This document shows positions 54,886 to 55,148 of a stretch of 55,148 nucleotides of DNA, piece by piece. Below the pieces are notes generated by a model that was not told where the DNA came from, made no database searches, and saw only the letters and a program-made list of their open reading frames with translations. The stretch is from an uncultured Opitutia bacterium. GTDB taxonomy: Bacteria; Verrucomicrobiota; Verrucomicrobiia; Opitutales; Opitutaceae. Location of the stretch: contig CAITWF010000083.1 in assembly GCA_903896015.1 (NCBI GenBank), positions 1 through 55,148 of the forward strand, in the 5' to 3' direction. Position numbers and translations under genes: made by a program. Every line of letters begins with the position of its first letter. Position 1 is the stretch's first letter.

Positions 54886-55148
54886 TTAATAAACCAAGAT
54901 AAGCACGACCGATTGCTGCGCCTTGGCGACCATGTCCTCGAATCGCGGCTTGGCGGCTGACGGGTTTGGCTCCGGCGCGGTGCTGTCCAGATACGGTTCC
55001 AGCAGCGCGAGGGCATATGTGCTTTTGACGGCGTAGTTCACATTCTGAGGTATGTCGCCCGTCGCTTTGAACGCCTTGAGCCCGAGCTTGCTCACGACCA
55101 CGCCGATCACGTTGCCATTTTCATCGAGCAGCGCGCCGCCGGAATTGC
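54886..55148 (-). CDS. Trypsin-like serine protease, C-terminal part (truncated by window edge)
   Basis: The open frame runs off the window edge; 87 codons are visible, of which the first, at the 55148 end, is incomplete. Reading in from the edge gives NSGGALLDENGNVIGVVVSKLGL, the G-N-S-G-G catalytic Ser motif of S1C/S1D-type (DegP/HtrA-like or trypsin-like) peptidases and the following strand. The C-terminal half continues AFKATGDIPQNVNYAVKSTYALALLEPYLD, standard for this fold; no PDZ domain follows before the TAA stop at 54886-54888. The N-terminus, including His and Asp of the triad, lies outside the window. Confidence 0.8.
   Translation of the reverse strand, partial: NSGGALLDENGNVIGVVVSKLGLKAFKATGDIPQNVNYAVKSTYALALLEPYLDSTAPEPNPSAAKPRFEDMVAKAQQSVVLILVY

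Noticed and set aside
54681-55016. Minus-strand ORF ending in GAPTGNRTPL
   Set aside because: This peptide is a known false product of reading through a tRNA gene; here it spans the antisense of tRNA-Glu and the protease tail in another frame.

Overview
The window is a GC-rich (about 60-65%), densely coded bacterial chromosome segment. It most likely comes from a Verrucomicrobiota member of the Opitutaceae type. The main reasons are a Verru_Chthon cassette (a four-protein pseudopilin-like set first defined in this phylum), secreted plant-polysaccharide enzymes of families CE15, GH28 and GH2, a Tat-targeted Gfo/Idh/MocA oxidoreductase, and a long rho gene with a disordered N-terminal region next to coaE. 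There is no phage, IS element or CRISPR array. One tRNA gene (tRNA-Glu, CTC) was found by hand-folding.

Layout. 0.1-8.8 kb holds housekeeping and polyamine genes: rpsA with a clear intrinsic terminator; a minus-strand cluster hisG-aguB-aguA-lipoprotein (histidine step 1, and agmatine to putrescine); an orphan OmpR-type response regulator; a 71-aa protein; a stand-alone 5'-3' exonuclease; a secreted M20 peptidase. 9.0-16.7 kb holds PPK2, a 56-aa small ORF, a structured leader, a REC-HK-REC-REC hybrid kinase followed by two tandem paralogous PAS-histidine kinases, a RimK-like ATP-grasp ligase and a small lipoprotein. 16.7-28 kb holds a secreted GH2 beta-galactosidase, clpX-clpP-tig, then a CE15 esterase overlapping a GH28 pectinase, facing a Tat-exported oxidoreductase.

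28-36 kb is the most distinctive part. It is a minus-strand chain of two prepilin-type genes plus Verru_Chthon D, B, C and A, nearly all joined by 4-base stop/start overlaps, followed by a secreted protein of unknown function. 36-45 kb holds acs, a second divergent rho, an unknown 586-aa protein, hisF, and a phosphatase/isochorismatase-like/YhaM-like operon. 45-53.4 kb is a minus-strand operon coaE-rho-gspE/pilB-pilT-pilB-pilC: the motor and platform of a type IV pilus or type II secretion machine that may serve the pseudopilins at 28-36 kb. The window closes with an HD-domain protein, the tRNA-Glu gene and the C-terminal end of a trypsin-like serine protease running off the edge.

Themes: (1) two Rho paralogs 11 kb apart, one with a degenerate RNA-binding N-domain; (2) pseudopilins and motor ATPases in separate operons with no secretin or prepilin peptidase in view; (3) almost no Shine-Dalgarno motifs at any start; (4) several intergenic palindromes placed between operons. 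All functional calls rest on motif recognition by eye, not on searches.
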